A DNA stretch of 64,000 nt from Sinorhizobium medicae (GTDB lineage Bacteria > Pseudomonadota > Alphaproteobacteria > Rhizobiales > Rhizobiaceae), in NCBI RefSeq assembly GCF_007827695.1, contig NZ_VITA01000001.1:496001-560000 (forward strand), read 5' to 3'. Under the pieces are notes generated by a model, which worked only from the letters and a program-made list of their open reading frames with translations, was not told where the DNA came from and did no database searches. Shown piece after piece: positions 1 to 10,344 of the stretch (position 1 is its first letter; each line of letters opens with the position of its first letter). The translations under genes were made by a program, and so were the position numbers.

Positions 1-436
1 TCCCCTCTCCCGCCGTCGGGCCGGGGCTCGGGCGATGCTCCGCCCGCCTGCCGCGCCGCGAACGCCCTGTCCATGTCGCCGCGCGTAACACGGCCATCCC
101 GGCCGGTGCCGGTGATGGTCGCAGGATCGAAGCCATATTCTTCCGCTGCCCGTCGCACGGCGGGGGAATAATGCGGCGCATCTTCGCCTCCGGCAAGCTC
201 GCTGCCGATCCGGCCGAGAACGGCGCCGGGCCTGGCATCGTCGCCGTTCCGCATCAGGATCTCGAGAAGCACCCCGTCGGCAGGAGCCGCCACCTCCTGG
301 GTCACCTTATCCGTTTCAAGCTCGACCAGCGGGTCGCCCGATTTGACCTTTTCGCCGATTTCCCTGAGCCAGTTGCGAACAACCGCTTTCGTCCCCTCCT
401 GCTCCAAAGGAGCCTGAATGTCGATGAGGTCGACCA
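1..436 (-). CDS. 2-oxoacid dehydrogenase E2 component (dihydrolipoyl acyltransferase), N-terminal part
   Basis: This is the first 145 codons of a lipoyl-bearing acyltransferase; the C-terminus lies beyond the left edge. Read from the ATG at 436, a biotinyl/lipoyl domain covers about residues 2-76 with the lipoyl lysine in ETDKVTQEV (K44). It is followed by an E3-binding domain at about residues 88-122 (YSPAVRRAAEEYGFDP...GTGRDGRVTRGD). The catalytic domain is not in the window. E2 proteins of this family carry acyl groups on lipoyl-lysine between E1 and CoA. It starts 4 bp after the stop of the E1 fusion gene, so the two are almost certainly one operon encoding one complex. Whether the substrate is pyruvate, a branched-chain keto acid or acetoin cannot be told from this fragment. 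Confidence 0.88.
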
Positions 437-440
437 TGAT

Positions 441-2519
441 TCAGAACTCCAGAAGGTCGTTGATCTTCTTGCGTATCCGTTCCGGCGAGGGAACGACCCA
501 GTCGAGCAGGACGGGATTATGGGGGCTCGGAATGTCGGGCATGGTCAAGCGCGAGATCGGCGCATCGAGATCGATGAAGGCTTCCTGGGCGACGACGGCG
601 GCAATCTCCGCGCCGAAACCTGCCGTTCCGAGGTCCTCGTGGACGATGAGGCACCGGCGGGTACGGCGTACTGAGGCGATGACCGCCTCGCTGTCCCAGG
701 GCATCAGGCTTCTCAGATCGATCACGTCGGCGGAGATACCCTCTGCCGCCGCTTCGCAACGCGGGACCATGGCACCCCACGTGACGATGGTGATGTCGCC
801 GCCTTCGCGCGTAAACTTCGCCTTGCCGAAAGGCAGGCCGAAAGCATCGCCGGGGTAGGGTCGCCGCGCCCAGGGATGATCGAGCATGGCCCGGTGTTCG
901 AAAAAGATCACCGGATCGTTTCCCCGCAATGCGGTGCGCAGCAGCCCCACCGCATCCTCGGCATTGGAGGGAACGGCGATCTTCCAGCCGGGCTGGTGAA
1001 CGAAGGCGACCTCATTCGTCTGACTGTGCCACGGATCGCCGCATTTGAAGAAGCCGCCGGCCATCCGCACGATGATCGGCGCGGCGAAACGATTGCTGGT
1101 TCGCCAGCGGATCGTGCCGCAGTCGTTCAGCTGCTCGATTGCAGGCTCGGCATATTTGCGGAACTGGATTTCCGGGACGGGCACGAGGCCCGCAAGAGCC
1201 ATCCCGACCGCCCGGCCGATGATGCCCTCCTCGGAAAGCGACGTGTCGAAGACGCGCACGACACCATATTTTTCCTGCAGGCCGAGGGTCACCGCGTGAA
1301 CGCCGCCCTTCGCGCCGATGTCCTCCCCAAAGAGGACGACCCGCTCGTTCACCGACATCTCGTGGTCTAGCGTGCGGCGAATCGCCGTCACCATGTTGAT
1401 CCGCTCACCGGCGCTTGTCGCCCTCTCCGTCGTTTCCGGCGGACAGTAGCCGGCACAGTGCTGCCCGCCCATGATCTGCATCCGCCCTTCGAAAAAGACG
1501 TTGCCGGTGACGGTCTCGGGATCGGCGACGGGCCTGGATTCAGCCTCGATGCGCGCCCGCTCCGCCTCTCTCTTCGCGGCTCGCGCCGCGTCGTTCCATT
1601 CCTCGGCGGTCAACATCGCGGGCACAAGATGGTCCCTTAGCCGCGGCAGCGGGTCATGCGCCCATTCGCTCTTCACGAGCTCCTCGCTCTTGTAGGCCTG
1701 GGTATCCTGGAAACTGTGCCCTTCGAGGCGGGGTACCTCAAGCCGGAGCAGCACCGGCATCCGCCCTTCACGTACGCGTTCCACCGCGCTTTTCGTCAAC
1801 CGGGCTGCTTCTGCCGGGTCCGAGCCGTCGCCGTCGAGGACGGTCAGGTTCTTCCAGCCGGCGAGATTGCCGGCAATGTTGCCCTCGGGCGTCTGGAAGC
1901 TCGAGGGGACGGAAATGCCGAAACCGTTGTCTTCGATATAGAAGAGCAGCGGCAAGCCTTGCGTCGTCGCGATCGTCAGCGCCGACCAGAACCCGTTCGA
2001 GGCGACCGAACCGTCGCCGCCCAGGACGACGGCAATGTCCTCCCGGTATTCCTCGTTCCCGAGAACCTGGTTGAAATAGGTAATCGCCTGCGCCCAGCCG
2101 GCGGTCGGCGTGTACTGGCTGCCGACGCCGCCGCACATTGGCAGCGCCGAGGCGCCATCCGGATTGGGATAGTTGAAGACCACGCCGATATCGCGCCCAT
2201 CTGAATACCCTCCCGCGCGTCCCATCGCCGAGCCGAGCGCGTCGGCGGGATCGACGCCCAGTGCAAGCAGCAGCGGGCGCGAGCGGTAATAGCCGCAAGC
2301 CGCATCGTGCCTGCCCGTCAGCTGCAGACCCAGGAGAATCTGCGCCATGTCATGGCCGCGCGCCGAAAACTGGTAGAGAACCTTTTTCTCGGGGACGAGG
2401 CGTCGTTCCTCCATCTCGTCGAGTTCGCGTGACAGAAGCAGAAGCTGCACGACACGCTTCCAGTCGATGTTCTCGTCCGGTGCGTTGCGCCGGTCCTTTT
2501 TAAGTGCGGCCTGCGTCAT
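441..2519 (-). CDS. 2-oxoacid dehydrogenase E1, alpha and beta subunits fused
   Basis: A 692-residue thiamine-diphosphate enzyme that decarboxylates a 2-oxo acid and passes the acyl group to E2. The N-terminal half is E1-alpha-like, with the ThDP motif starting GDG at residues 168-170 and ending at N198 (IEDNGFGIS). The C-terminal half from about residue 372 is E1-beta-like (FGEDIGAKGGVH, EEGIIGRAVGMALAG). Most bacteria encode these halves as two genes, so this is a fusion, although such fusions are known. The ATG at 2519 has a strong GGAGGAG ribosome site. The E2 gene follows at 436 and an Lrp/AsnC regulator is divergent at 2640, which favours an amino-acid-derived keto acid as substrate; that is inference. 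Confidence 0.9.
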   Translation of the reverse strand: MTQAALKKDRRNAPDENIDWKRVVQLLLLSRELDEMEERRLVPEKKVLYQFSARGHDMAQILLGLQLTGRHDAACGYYRSRPLLLALGVDPADALGSAMGRAGGYSDGRDIGVVFNYPNPDGASALPMCGGVGSQYTPTAGWAQAITYFNQVLGNEEYREDIAVVLGGDGSVASNGFWSALTIATTQGLPLLFYIEDNGFGISVPSSFQTPEGNIAGNLAGWKNLTVLDGDGSDPAEAARLTKSAVERVREGRMPVLLRLEVPRLEGHSFQDTQAYKSEELVKSEWAHDPLPRLRDHLVPAMLTAEEWNDAARAAKREAERARIEAESRPVADPETVTGNVFFEGRMQIMGGQHCAGYCPPETTERATSAGERINMVTAIRRTLDHEMSVNERVVLFGEDIGAKGGVHAVTLGLQEKYGVVRVFDTSLSEEGIIGRAVGMALAGLVPVPEIQFRKYAEPAIEQLNDCGTIRWRTSNRFAAPIIVRMAGGFFKCGDPWHSQTNEVAFVHQPGWKIAVPSNAEDAVGLLRTALRGNDPVIFFEHRAMLDHPWARRPYPGDAFGLPFGKAKFTREGGDITIVTWGAMVPRCEAAAEGISADVIDLRSLMPWDSEAVIASVRRTRRCLIVHEDLGTAGFGAEIAAVVAQEAFIDLDAPISRLTMPDIPSPHNPVLLDWVVPSPERIRKKINDLLEF

Positions 2520-2639
2520 CCGGATCTCCTCCAGTTCCTTCGATACGAGACTACGCTGTTCGGAGCGTAAAACGGTTTCAATCTCGTCGTTTTTTGGCTA
2601 AGGATTGATGAGAACGTTTCGGCTTTTGGGGCGACTGTG

Positions 2640-3107
2640 ATGAATTCATTCAATCTCGACCCTATCGACCGAAAAATTCTAAGAATTCTCCAGGATCGGG
2701 GCGACATCAGCCATGCGGCAATCGCCGAGGCGGTCGGCGCTTCGCCGGCATCCTGCTGGCGGCGGATCAAAGCCCTGGAGACGGCGGGCGTTCTGGTGAA
2801 GACCGTAAGCCTCGTCGATCCCGACCTGGTCGGACGCGGATTGAACGTGTTCTGCCAGGTGCGCATGAAGTCTCATGATCCGCTGGCGCGGCGCAATTTC
2901 GAGCGCTTCGTGGAAAGCCATGAGGAGGTCCTCGAATGCTATTCCATGTCGGGCGACTGGGACTATCTTTTAAGGGTCCTCGTCGCTGACGTCGCCGACT
3001 ATGAGCGCCTGCTGATGCGAGGTATCCTCACCCATGAGGCCGTCGCCAATTCTTCGTCTCATTTCGCCTTGAAGAGCGTCAAATACTCGACCGCCGTTCC
3101 GGTGTAG
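2640..3107 (+). CDS. Lrp/AsnC family transcriptional regulator
   Basis: A 155-residue regulator with an N-terminal winged HTH (LDPIDRKILRILQDRG, then ASPASCWRRIKALETAG) and a C-terminal RAM/AsnC ligand-binding domain (GDWDYLLRVLVADVADYERLL). Family members sense amino acids and usually control neighbouring catabolic genes. It is divergent from the E1-E2 operon with about 120 bp between, so it probably controls that operon and itself. A GTG lies directly before the ATG and would add one residue; the ATG is preferred. Confidence 0.87.
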   Translation: MNSFNLDPIDRKILRILQDRGDISHAAIAEAVGASPASCWRRIKALETAGVLVKTVSLVDPDLVGRGLNVFCQVRMKSHDPLARRNFERFVESHEEVLECYSMSGDWDYLLRVLVADVADYERLLMRGILTHEAVANSSSHFALKSVKYSTAVPV

Positions 3108-3182
3108 GACCTTAGTCCGATGCGGCCTGCCATAGGTCCTATCAAGGTTGCGTGCCGTTTTGCCCTCGCCTATTCGTTGGTT

Positions 3183-3280
3183 GCGCGCCGGGACAATGGA
3201 CAAGCCCCAATTGCCATCCCGGCGCGCGAGGGTCGCAGAGCGGCGCGCCCCAGCCCCATCTGTATCGCTCTGCGACCCTC
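3183..3280. repeat. Two adjacent large palindromes, RIME1-like intergenic element
   Basis: Two perfect inverted repeats lie back to back in a gene-free stretch (3108-3758). The first has 11-bp arms at 3183-3193 and 3217-3227 (GCGCGCCGGGA / TCCCGGCGCGC). The second has 15-bp arms at 3228-3242 and 3266-3280 (GAGGGTCGCAGAGCG / CGCTCTGCGACCCTC). Both have 23-bp loops. The ~100-bp two-palindrome layout matches the description of Rhizobium-specific intergenic mosaic elements (RIME1, 108 bp). Assignment is by architecture only. Confidence 0.6.
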
Positions 3281-3563
3281 GCCTGGATCACGACGACCTC
3301 AGGTCAAATCGATCTGAAATCACGAACGTCATCGGTCCAACAGGTTGAGACGCGCCGGCCGAATCCGGCCTTTCCTGTAATAATTCTCGATCCTTATTCC
3401 TCCGCTTGTCACAAGCACCGCAAACGCGGCGCTGATGAACGCCTGCGAGACAAGCAGGGAATGCGGCTGAAAAGCCCGACAGCAGCCAATTATGTCGGAA
3501 CCATCCGCCGGGCGAAGCGTTAGACGCGGTCGCTTTTGCCCGAAGCGACTGAACGTGGAAGAG

Positions 3564-3605
3564 GGTCGACTCATCGCTCCCTCCCCTACAACAGACGAGT
3601 CGACC
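3564..3605. other. Inverted repeat (12-bp arms, one mismatch)
   Basis: Arms at 3564-3575 and 3594-3605 (GGTCGACTCATC / GACGAGTCGACC) are separated by 18 bp. It lies about 155 bp before the dienelactone hydrolase-like gene, so it could be an operator or part of a repeat. The rest of 3281-3758 shows nothing I can assign. Confidence 0.35.
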
Positions 3606-3758
3606 GACAGGCGGCGCCCTTTCTCCTCCCTCGGGGGCGCCGCCACCCCCCAATTCATATTTCGCAAGGGCCGCGCCGCTCCGGCGCGTGACGAACTGCC
3701 TATTGCCGCCGGCAATCCGGCGTGGTCAAGTGACGCCTCCCGACCACAGGATACGACC

Positions 3759-4325
3759 ATGGCGACAGTGATCCTCTTCCATTCCGTATACGGGCTGCGC
3801 CCGTTCGAACGGGCTGTCGCCGAGCGGTTGGCAGTCGCAGGGCACGAGGTCTTCACGCCCGACCTCTATGAAGGCCGGGTTGCCTCTTCGATTGACGAGG
3901 GCTTTGCCATCAAGGAAGAAATCGGTTGGCGCGCTCTTTGCGAGCGCGCCGAGCGGGCGGTCGCCGGGCTGCCTGCCGATGCCGTTCTCGGCGGCTTTTC
4001 GATGGGCGCTGCGGTCGCTGCCAGCCTTTGGCCGAAGCGACCTGAGACAGCCGGCGTTCTCTTCCTGCACAGCATCGCCGAAATTCCGGCAAATGCACGC
4101 CCTGGAGTGCCGGTGCAGGTCCATCTCGCCGATCCGGATGTCTTCGAGCCGGCAGATGAGGTCACCGCCTGGCGCAGCGCCGCCGAAACGACGCCGATCG
4201 ATCTTGAGGTTTTCACCTACGCCGGCGCCGGACACCTTTATACCGACGCCACGCTTCCGGACTACGATTCCGAAGCCGCTCACCTCACCTGGAGCCGCGT
4301 CGAACGTTGCCTCGCCGCGCTTTGA
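3759..4325 (+). CDS. Dienelactone hydrolase family protein
   Basis: A 188-residue cytosolic alpha/beta hydrolase. The strand-helix opening MATVILFHSVYGLRP, the nucleophile-elbow-like GGFSMGAA (serine about residue 83) and the late GAGHLYTD with the catalytic histidine fit the DLH fold. DLH usually has a cysteine nucleophile in GxCxG; here the elbow reads G-F-S-M-G, as in esterase-like members, so the substrate is unknown. The reading frame is open upstream to 3492, but the ATG at 3759 begins exactly at the conserved beta-strand. It is convergent with the 5-oxoprolinase gene. Confidence 0.8.
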   Translation: MATVILFHSVYGLRPFERAVAERLAVAGHEVFTPDLYEGRVASSIDEGFAIKEEIGWRALCERAERAVAGLPADAVLGGFSMGAAVAASLWPKRPETAGVLFLHSIAEIPANARPGVPVQVHLADPDVFEPADEVTAWRSAAETTPIDLEVFTYAGAGHLYTDATLPDYDSEAAHLTWSRVERCLAAL

Positions 4326-4355
4326 GCGGGTGCCGAAGTGTGGCTCGGCTTTGGC

Positions 4356-7300
4356 CTAGAACTGCCCTTCCTCCGGCCCCTCATCCTTCCCATAGCCGCC
4401 GCCCGTCGGCGTCACCACTGTAAAGGCCTCGCCCGCTTCGAGCACCGTATGAGCCGAGCCAGGCAGTTCTTCGATGCGACCGTCATTGCGGCGAACATAG
4501 TTGCGGCCCGGTTCGCCCGGCTCTCCGCCCTTCAGCCCGAAGGGCCGGACACGCCGATGGCCGGAAAGGATCGCGAAGTCGAGCCGCTGGCGCGCCCGGA
4601 TCGTTCGCTCGGTGCCATCGCCGGCCGACCACTTGCCGCACCCGCCGGAATCCTTGCGGATGTGAAAATCTTCAAGAACTACCGGGAAGCGCGTCTCGAG
4701 AATCTCCGGGTCGGTCAGACGTGAATTGGTCATATGGGTGTGGACCGCATCGGCGCCGTCATAGCCGGGACCGGCCGGCGCGCCGGAGCATATCGTCTCG
4801 TAATATTGGTACTCGGCATTGCCGAACGTCAGATTGTTCATCGTTCCCTGCGCGGCTGCCTGCGCCCCGACCGCACCGAAGAGACAATTGGTGACCGCCT
4901 GGCTGACCTCGACATTGCCGGCGACGACCGCCGCCGGGTAGCGTGGCGAAAGCATGGTGCCGTCCGGGATGACGATGCGGATGGGCCTCAGGCAGCCGGC
5001 ATTCATCGGGATGTCGGCCTCTACCAGCACCCGAAAGACATAGAGCACGGCGGCGCGCGTCACCGGCTCCGGCGCATTGAAATTGTCGGCGCGCTGCTCC
5101 GACGTTCCGGTGAAATCGACCGTTGCTTCGCGGCTCCCCCGATCGATGGAGATTTTCACGACGATGCGGCAACCCTGGTCCATCTCGTAGCAGAATTCGC
5201 CATCCGGCAACTGATCGATCACGCGGCGCACGCTTTCGGCCGCATTGTCCTGAACGTGGCCCATATAGGCCTCGACCACGTCCTCGCCGAACTGCGCGAT
5301 CATCTTTTTGAGTTCCGCGACACCCTTCTCGTTGGCCGCGACCTGGGCTTTGAGATCGTTGACGTTCTGAAGGAGATTGCGCACCGGGTAACGCGCGCCG
5401 GTCAGGAGCTTCTCGAGTCCCTCCTCGCAGAATCGGCCGCGGTCGATGAGCCTGAAATTGTCGATATAGACGCCCTCCTCTTCGATATCGGTGGCGAGCG
5501 GCGACATGGAGCCCGGCGAGATACCTCCGATATCCGCATGATGGCCCCGGCTTGCGACCCAGAAGCGGATCTCGCGGCCCGCATCGTCGAAGACCGGCGT
5601 GCAAACCGTCAGGTCAGGAAGATGCGTGCCGCCATTGTAGGGTGCATTGATCAGGAACACGTCGCCCGGATGGATCACCGGGTTTTCGCGGATGGCAGTC
5701 GCAACCGAGGCATCCATGGAGCCCAGATGTACCGGCATGTGCGGCGCATTGGCGACCAGACTGCCCCCGCTGTCGAAGACAGCACAGGAGAAATCGAGCC
5801 GCTCCTTGATGTTGACGGAATAAGCCGTGTTCTGCAGCGTCACGCCCATCTGCTCGGCGATGGACATGAAGAGGTTGTTGAAGATTTCCAGCATGACCGG
5901 ATCTGCCTTCGTGCCTATCGCGGTACGCTCGGGCAGCGCCTTGACGCGTCTCAGCACGATGTGGTCCTTCGTCGTCAACTCCGCCTGCCAGCCGTCTTCG
6001 ACCACGATCGTCTGGTTGGGCTCGATAATGATCGCAGGACCGGCGAGTTTCTGGCCGGGCTGGACTTGCGAACGCAGCGCCACCGGCGCGTCGTGAAACA
6101 TGCCTTGCGAATAGAAACGGATTCGCTGGTCGGGAACAAGCTCACCGGCCGTGGCGGCAAGGCCCTCCGCCTCCATTTCTGCAGCCCCGCCACCCACCGT
6201 TTCGACTTCGACGGCATCGATCATCAGAGCCTTGTTCTCGGCGATGAAACCGAAGCGGCGCTTGTGTAAATGCTCGAAGTCACGGCGGAGCCGCGCCTGG
6301 TCGTCCTGATCGGGAAAGGCCGCTTCGACCGGCAGAACCGTATCGGTGCCGGCATAGCGAATATGGGCGCGCAAATGCGTGCGGATCCGCTCCAGGGCGA
6401 TCCCCTGCGCCTCCAGTTCAACCAGGCATTCCGATTGCAGTTTGTGACCGAGCTCCAGAATCGCGTGCGGTGCCGCCTCGTCCAGCGCGACGCCCAGTGC
6501 TTTCTGCCGCGTGGCTCTGATATCGGCGAGGCCCATGCCGTAAGCCGAAAGAAGACCAGACATCGGATGCAGGAGTATGCTCTTCATGCCGAGCGCATCG
6601 GCCACGAGGCAGGCGTGCTGCCCGCCGGCACCGCCAAAGCAGTTGAGCGCATAACGCGTCACGTCATAGCCGCGGCTCACCGAAATCTTCTTGATCGCCT
6701 CGACCATGTTCGCAACCGCAATGCGGATGAAACCGTCAGCGACATCTTCGGGGCTGCGCCCGTCGCCGATCTCGGCCGCAAGGGCCGCGAAACGCTCGCG
6801 CACCGTCTCGACGTCGAGGGGCTGGTTCTGCTCCGGTCCGAAGATCGCCGGAAAATGCTCGGGCAGCAACTTGCCCAGCATGACATTTGCGTCGGTGACG
6901 GCGAGCGGTCCGCCGTTGCGGTAGCAGGCGGGGCCTGGATTGGCGCCGGCCGAATCCGGGCCCACGCGGAAGCGACCCCCGTCGAAATGGAGGATCGAGC
7001 CTCCGCCGGCAGCAACCGTGTGGATCAGCATCATCGGCGCGCGCACCCGCACACCGGCAACCTCGGTCTCGAAGGCGCGCTCGTACTCCCCGTCAAAATG
7101 GGCGACGTCCGTCGACGTTCCGCCCATGTCGAAGCCGATGACGCGGTCGAAGCCGGCCGCCTCGCCCGTGCGCGCAAGGCCGACGACGCCGCCCGCCGGC
7201 CCGGAAAGGATTGCGTCCTTGCCCTGGAACATCTCCGCCGCCGTCAGTCCGCCGGACGACATCATGAACATGACGCGGGCGCCGGAGCGGCCCACGTCGA

Positions 7301-7994
7301 GTTCTTGCGAAACCTGTGCCACGTACCGGCCGAGCACGGGCGAAAGATAGGCATCGATCACCGTCGTATCGCCGCGGCCGACATATTTGACGAGCGGCGA
7401 GACCTCGTGACTGACAGATACCTGCTCGAACCCGATCGAGCGCGCGAGGTGGGCGACCGTCATCTCGTGAGCGGGATATTTGTAAGCGTGCAGCAGGACG
7501 ATGGCGACGGCACCGTAACCATCCGCCTTCAAGCTTTCGAGCGCCCGCCGCGCCGCCGCCTCGTCCAGCGGCAGCTCAACCGTGCCATCCGCAAGCACTC
7601 GTTCGTCAAGCTCCACGACACCAGAATAGAGTGCCTCCGGCTTGATGATCTCGGTCGCGAAAATCTTCTTGCGTTCCTGATAGCCGATCCGGAGCGCATC
7701 GCGGAACCCGCGCGTCGTGACGAGCCCAAGCCGCTCGCCCTTGCGCTCCAGCAGCGCATTGGTGGCCACGGTGGTGCCCATCCTGACCTCGCCGATGAGG
7801 CCGTGCGGCACCGGCTCGCCGGAGCCAAGGCCGAGATGCAGCCGGATGCCGTGGACCGCCGCATCGCGATAGGCACCGGGGTTTTCCGAAAGAACCTTCA
7901 ATGCGCGCAGGGCGCCCGACGGATCGCGGCCGATGACGTCGGTGAAGGTGCCGCCGCGATCCACCCAGAAATCCCAAGTTCCCGTCAAGCTCAT
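4356..7994 (-). CDS. 5-oxoprolinase / hydantoinase A-B fusion, ATP-dependent
   Basis: A 1212-residue cytosolic enzyme of the oxoprolinase/hydantoinase superfamily, which uses ATP to open 5-oxoproline or hydantoin rings. The N-terminal HyuA-like half has [16 protein letters not shown], the [14 protein letters not shown] segment and the actin-like nucleotide motif [11 protein letters not shown]. From about residue 650 it continues as a HyuB-like half ([20 protein letters not shown] onward). The single-chain organisation and length match 5-oxoprolinase rather than split N-methylhydantoinases. The ATG at 7994 follows a GAGGAACTG ribosome site. It is transcribed away from the pseudouridine synthase gene. 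Preference for 5-oxoproline is inferred from the fused architecture. Confidence 0.87.
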   Translation of the reverse strand: MSLTGTWDFWVDRGGTFTDVIGRDPSGALRALKVLSENPGAYRDAAVHGIRLHLGLGSGEPVPHGLIGEVRMGTTVATNALLERKGERLGLVTTRGFRDALRIGYQERKKIFATEIIKPEALYSGVVELDERVLADGTVELPLDEAAARRALESLKADGYGAVAIVLLHAYKYPAHEMTVAHLARSIGFEQVSVSHEVSPLVKYVGRGDTTVIDAYLSPVLGRYVAQVSQELDVGRSGARVMFMMSSGGLTAAEMFQGKDAILSGPAGGVVGLARTGEAAGFDRVIGFDMGGTSTDVAHFDGEYERAFETEVAGVRVRAPMMLIHTVAAGGGSILHFDGGRFRVGPDSAGANPGPACYRNGGPLAVTDANVMLGKLLPEHFPAIFGPEQNQPLDVETVRERFAALAAEIGDGRSPEDVADGFIRIAVANMVEAIKKISVSRGYDVTRYALNCFGGAGGQHACLVADALGMKSILLHPMSGLLSAYGMGLADIRATRQKALGVALDEAAPHAILELGHKLQSECLVELEAQGIALERIRTHLRAHIRYAGTDTVLPVEAAFPDQDDQARLRRDFEHLHKRRFGFIAENKALMIDAVEVETVGGGAAEMEAEGLAATAGELVPDQRIRFYSQGMFHDAPVALRSQVQPGQKLAGPAIIIEPNQTIVVEDGWQAELTTKDHIVLRRVKALPERTAIGTKADPVMLEIFNNLFMSIAEQMGVTLQNTAYSVNIKERLDFSCAVFDSGGSLVANAPHMPVHLGSMDASVATAIRENPVIHPGDVFLINAPYNGGTHLPDLTVCTPVFDDAGREIRFWVASRGHHADIGGISPGSMSPLATDIEEEGVYIDNFRLIDRGRFCEEGLEKLLTGARYPVRNLLQNVNDLKAQVAANEKGVAELKKMIAQFGEDVVEAYMGHVQDNAAESVRRVIDQLPDGEFCYEMDQGCRIVVKISIDRGSREATVDFTGTSEQRADNFNAPEPVTRAAVLYVFRVLVEADIPMNAGCLRPIRIVIPDGTMLSPRYPAAVVAGNVEVSQAVTNCLFGAVGAQAAAQGTMNNLTFGNAEYQYYETICSGAPAGPGYDGADAVHTHMTNSRLTDPEILETRFPVVLEDFHIRKDSGGCGKWSAGDGTERTIRARQRLDFAILSGHRRVRPFGLKGGEPGEPGRNYVRRNDGRIEELPGSAHTVLEAGEAFTVVTPTGGGYGKDEGPEEGQF

Positions 7995-8181
7995 ATTCAG
8001 TTCCTCCGCACTTCGCCGGCCGGATCCGGCGCGGCGTCGGCGTTTTTTATGGGCCGCCGACGATCGGCAGGCAAGGGAAGAAGCAGTCCGGCCAACTCAC
8101 CCCTATCGTGAGAGGCAACTCTGGCCTCGCACTGCCATTTATGTCAGATGAAGCACGGTCAACAGCGAGGAGACCGAACCG

Positions 8182-8964
8182 GTGAAGCAACACCGCCCAG
8201 CGGCAGGAAAGCGGGTGGATGGCGGGAGAGAACGAGCGGGAAAGCGCGTGACGCTCGCCCGCGCGCTCTCGAAGCTCGGCTATTGCACTCGGACCCAGGC
8301 CGAGAAGCTGATTGCCGAGGGACGTGTCAGCGTCGGCGGCAGGAGAGTTACCGATCTGGCTCACTGGGTCGATATCGAAGCGGACAGGATTGCCGTGGAC
8401 GGCACCGTCATCGCCGCGCAGCCGAAGGTCTATCTGATGCTGAACAAGCCGCGGGGGCTCGTAACCACCCGCGACGATCCGGAGGGTCGGCCGACCGTCT
8501 TCACCTGTCTCGAAACCGTCGACGCCCCGTCTCTCTCACCAGTCGGCAGGCTGGACAAAGCGAGCGAGGGGCTCCTCCTCTTCACCAACGACACGGTGCT
8601 GGCGCAGCGCCTGCTCGACCCGCAAACCCATCTCGGCAAACGGTACCACGTTCAGGTGCGTGGCTTCCTCGGCGAGGCCATGGCGGCGCGGATGGTCGAG
8701 GGCGTAACGGAGGGCGGCGAACTGCTGAGAGCCGCGCGGGTCGCGCTCCTGCGGGGCGGCGACAGGAACAGCTGGATCGAGGTGGAGCTCACGGAGGGGC
8801 GCAACCGCCAGATCCGCCGCATGCTCGACGCACTTGGCTTCGAATGCCTGCGCCTGCTGCGCGTCGCGATCGGCGAGGTAAGGCTCGGCGACCTGCCGAA
8901 AGGGGCAAGCCGGCCGCTGGCGGAAGCGGAGATTCGCTATCTCAGGCGCCGAACCGGCCTTTAG
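8182..8964 (+). CDS. Pseudouridine synthase, RsuA/RluB/E/F family
   Basis: A 260-residue RNA-modifying enzyme. An S4 RNA-binding domain lies at about residues 24-65 (LARALSKLGYCTRTQAEKL), followed by the catalytic domain with Asp125 in VGRLDKASEG and the family motif EGRNRQIRRM near residue 208. This family isomerises single uridines in rRNA; which site cannot be read from sequence. The N-terminal basic tail is slightly longer than in E. coli RluE. The start is a GTG with GAGGAG upstream. A palindromic repeat begins exactly at its TAG stop and may act as its terminator. Confidence 0.88.
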   Translation: MKQHRPAAGKRVDGGRERAGKRVTLARALSKLGYCTRTQAEKLIAEGRVSVGGRRVTDLAHWVDIEADRIAVDGTVIAAQPKVYLMLNKPRGLVTTRDDPEGRPTVFTCLETVDAPSLSPVGRLDKASEGLLLFTNDTVLAQRLLDPQTHLGKRYHVQVRGFLGEAMAARMVEGVTEGGELLRAARVALLRGGDRNSWIEVELTEGRNRQIRRMLDALGFECLRLLRVAIGEVRLGDLPKGASRPLAEAEIRYLRRRTGL

Positions 8965-9066
8965 ATCACGATGTTTTCAGGGACCCTGGAAACATGAACG
9001 TGATCGATGCCAATAAGTCAAAGCGGGATGCGGGCGGAAACCGCGCACACTTCTCCTCATCCCGCT
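8964..9066 (+). repeat. Rhizobial intergenic palindromic repeat, two stem-loops
   Basis: The first hairpin, 8964-9005, pairs GATCACGATG-side sequence with CATGAACGTGATC. The second has arms AGCGGGATG (9022-9030) and CATCCCGCT (9058-9066). Related halves occur at 21442-21487 (second hairpin) and 32958-33004 (first hairpin, other strand), with shorter fragments at about 27946 and 51686. The remainder up to 9309 is the leader of the tct genes, with no further feature seen. Confidence 0.7.
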
Positions 9067-9309
9067 CTAGCGGAACGGCTTCCGCCGCGGGCAGGCTGGT
9101 GGTGCGAAGCGCCGATGTGCGGAAATCCACCCATGAGCGGGCTCCTTTGTTTCCGAATCCACCCATTTGGCACGTTCACGCGCGGGAAAAACATGAAACC
9201 GCCTCGAACCGCGGTTGTCTGTGTTAAAATCAAGATTGCTAATGGGTGAACCCAGAACCGGCGGGAGGAACCATGCCGGCGGGTCGAACTATTCATCCGG
9301 GAGGAAAAG

Positions 9310-10287
9310 ATGAAAATTCTGAACGCGCTTCTGAGCGCAGCCGCGGCCGTTTCTCTTTTTGCCGTTTCGGCGAGCGCCCAGACCTATCCGGAGCGCACGA
9401 TCACCATGGTGGTGCCGTTCTCGGCCGGCGGCCCGACCGATACGGTTGCCCGCCTGGTCGCCGAGTCCATGTCCAAGGATCTCGGTCAGCAGATCATCGT
9501 CGAGAATGTCGGCGGCGCCGGCGGGACGCTGGGAGCCGGCCGCGTCGCCCAGGCCGAGCCGGACGGCTATACGCTGCTTCTGCATCATATCGGCATGGCC
9601 ACCAGCGCCACGCTCTATCGCAAGCTCGCCTATGACACGCTGAATGCCTTCGAATATGTCGGCCTCGTCACCGAGGTTCCGATGACGATCGTCGCCCGCA
9701 AGGACTTCGAACCGACCGACCTGAAGAGCCTGATCGAACACGTCAAGGCCAACAAGGACACGGTGACTGTCGCCAATGCCGGCATCGGCGCCGCGTCCCA
9801 TCTTTGCGGCATGATGTTCATGAGCGCGATCGAAACGCCGCTGACGACCGTGCCCTACAAAGGCACCGGCCCGGCGATGACCGACCTGCTCGGCGGCCAG
9901 GTCGATATCATGTGCGATCAGACGACGAACACGACGAAGCAGATCCAGGGCGGCACGATCAAGGCCTATGCCGTGACCTCGCCGGAGCGGCTCAAGATCT
10001 TCCCTGACCTGCCGACCGCCGAGGAAGCGGGTCTTTCCGGCTTCCAGGTCGGCATCTGGCACGGCGTCTATGCACCGAAGGGCACGCCTGCCGAAGTGAC
10101 CGACCGCCTGTCGAAATCGCTGCAGAAAGCGCTCAAGGACGAGAACGTGGTTGCCCGCTTCGGCGAACTCGGCACCGAGCCGTCAAGCGACGCCGACGCC
10201 ACGCCGGCGGCACTGAAGGCGAAGCTGGAAAGCGAGATTGCCCGCTGGAAGCCGGTGATCGAAGCGGCCGGCCAGTACGCCGACTGA
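9310..10287 (+). CDS. tctC: Tripartite tricarboxylate transporter substrate-binding protein (TctC family)
   Basis: A 325-residue periplasmic binding protein. A signal peptide ends near residue 23 (AAAAVSLFAVSASAQ). The TctC/Bug fold begins YPERTITMVVPFSAGGPTD and continues with GGAGGTLGAGRVA, typical of Bug proteins that clamp carboxylates through water-mediated contacts. It delivers substrate to the TctAB membrane pair encoded immediately downstream. The ATG has GGGAGG at good spacing. The ligand (citrate, tartrate or another acid) cannot be inferred. Confidence 0.92.
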   Translation: MKILNALLSAAAAVSLFAVSASAQTYPERTITMVVPFSAGGPTDTVARLVAESMSKDLGQQIIVENVGGAGGTLGAGRVAQAEPDGYTLLLHHIGMATSATLYRKLAYDTLNAFEYVGLVTEVPMTIVARKDFEPTDLKSLIEHVKANKDTVTVANAGIGAASHLCGMMFMSAIETPLTTVPYKGTGPAMTDLLGGQVDIMCDQTTNTTKQIQGGTIKAYAVTSPERLKIFPDLPTAEEAGLSGFQVGIWHGVYAPKGTPAEVTDRLSKSLQKALKDENVVARFGELGTEPSSDADATPAALKAKLESEIARWKPVIEAAGQYAD

Positions 10288-10344
10288 TTGCACGTCAGCC
10301 ATCTCCACCCGTGCGGGCGTTCATAAGGATGTGCCCGCGCGGGC

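Noticed and set aside
4734-8111. Long open frames of 511 and 613 codons on the plus strand
   Set aside because: They are antisense shadows of the 5-oxoprolinase gene, caused by high GC codon bias; no motifs and no ribosome sites.
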